DNA of 39,701 nucleotides from Paraphysomonas bandaiensis (taxonomy: Eukaryota > Chrysophyceae). Positions within the stretch are counted from its first letter, which is position 1. Each line of letters opens with the position of its first letter. Below are positions 39,029 through 39,701 of this stretch, piece after piece. The notes beneath the pieces were generated by a model, which saw only the letters and a list, made by a program, of their open reading frames with translations, searched no databases and was not told the origin of the DNA. The position numbers and the translations under genes are program-made. Where the stretch lies: assembly GCA_965644295.1 (NCBI GenBank), contig CBFFRP010000644.1, forward strand, positions 1 to 39,701, written 5' to 3'.

Positions 39029-39701
39029 GAGATTCAGTGGACTGTTCAGTGTGTTCAAGGTGGGGAGTTAGGGCCAAAGTATTACGGTGGATACAACACC
39101 TCGCTAGAAATATCATACCACCAGGACACTAGGAATTATATCTTAGACAGCTACGAGAACATGTGGACTTACCCTGAGGTATGCTCCACAGACTCCTCAA
39201 GCTATTTTGACAACCTGTATCACATGGATGGAAGTGGTCGCCCTTTCAGCTACGCTAATGAGAGTACTGCCTATATTGGATCGGGGCTGTATATCACTCC
39301 ATTTGAGAGTAGAAATGAAATTAGTTGGCTGCGATCGGGGTCGTGTATAGACGGTGGCTTTGCGTGCTTGGAGGACGGTCGGTATATCATGCGTTCCACT
39401 GGAGTTTGTGGATCAGGAGAGGAAAGCGTTGTATGGGAGGCATGTAACATCAGTGGAAGTATGTATGAGCAACTGGTGTTTGATTTTGTTAACGGGACAT
39501 GTGTATCCTATAATTTGAGTACCCTTGCCGAAGAATGTGGTGAGGAAATGCCTACAGAAACGTTGTCACCCAGCATATCACCTTCCCCTGTTGTAAGCTC
39601 AAGTCCGTCTGTTTCGGCAAGTGAGCCACCGACTACTTCGCCTAGTACGTTGCCTACATTGTCACCGTCATTATCCCCGACAACAGCACCAACATTGTGC
39701 C
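31274..39701 (+). repeat. 1,107-bp tandem repeat, 7 full units plus a partial eighth
   Basis: Unit starts are 31274, 32381, 33488, 34595, 35702, 36809, 37916 and 39023; the last is cut by the window end after 679 bp. By eye the units are identical except for two sites. One is CAT versus CCT in GGTCGC-C(A/C)T-TTC: units 1 and 6 have CAT (His), units 2-5, 7 and 8 have CCT (Pro). The other is the TAG in unit 8. The unit length is 369 codons, so the frame is kept. Such homogeneity indicates very recent expansion or continuing unequal crossing-over and gene conversion. Assembly copy number is uncertain. Confidence 0.97.
39023..39701 (+). pseudogene. Eighth repeat unit, beyond an in-frame TAG
   Basis: After TTC-TAG at 39023-39028 the sequence continues as a normal repeat unit, open in the same frame to the window end. 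Either the protein ends here and the remaining units are untranslated, or the TAG is a sequencing error, an allele, or is read through. No splice site that would bypass the TAG is obvious. Continuation beyond the window is certain because the unit is incomplete. Confidence 0.6.

Overview
The window is nuclear DNA from a microbial eukaryote. Four of the genes have GT-AG introns, most only 43-57 nt long; they use the standard code, and coding is dense on both strands. A secreted protein carries Ser/Thr/Pro-rich linkers (SPT/PTxSP type) and an SFGDGWG motif. That combination is common in stramenopile algae such as diatoms and bolidophytes, so a stramenopile is my best but unproven guess.

Region 1 (about 1-13,445) is a very large APE-type non-LTR retrotransposon (LINE). 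Its upstream ORF (ORF1) and downstream ORF (ORF2) lie in one reading frame, separated by a single UGA. That stop is followed by CGG and then, after an 8-nt spacer, by a 12-bp stem-loop, which is the layout of a 'type II' viral stop-codon readthrough cassette. The downstream frame (3,718 codons) carries SET and OTU domains in the order SET-OTU-OTU-SET ahead of the usual endonuclease, reverse transcriptase, RNase H and CCHC finger. I regard this element as the most unusual system in the window. A 647-aa ORF of unknown function (13,460-15,403, minus) converges on its 3' end.

Region 2 (16,647-20,623) is a seven-exon gene for a Slo/BK-type potassium channel with an S4, a TVGYGD pore and two RCK domains. 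Region 3 (20,624-23,976) is repeat-rich. It holds two copies of a ~320-bp repeat, two short tails resembling the LINE 3' end, and possibly one small three-exon gene with a membrane segment.

Region 4 (23,977-30,246) is a compact housekeeping block. It contains a UBXN7/Ubx5-like p97 adaptor (five exons, minus), an endomembrane-type Na+/H+ exchanger (eleven exons, plus) and V-ATPase subunit d (two exons, minus). The adaptor and exchanger are divergent across a 488-bp spacer. The exchanger and V-ATPase subunit are convergent; both act on organelle pH, although linkage alone does not show co-regulation.

Region 5 (30,908 to the window end) encodes a secreted, Cys-rich protein built from a 369-aa (1,107-bp) unit. 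There are seven full copies and a truncated eighth, virtually identical at DNA level. A single TGG-to-TAG change at the start of the eighth copy closes the frame although the repeat continues. A 43-bp inverted repeat lies upstream, between this gene and V-ATPase d. No tRNA, rRNA or CRISPR array was recognised.
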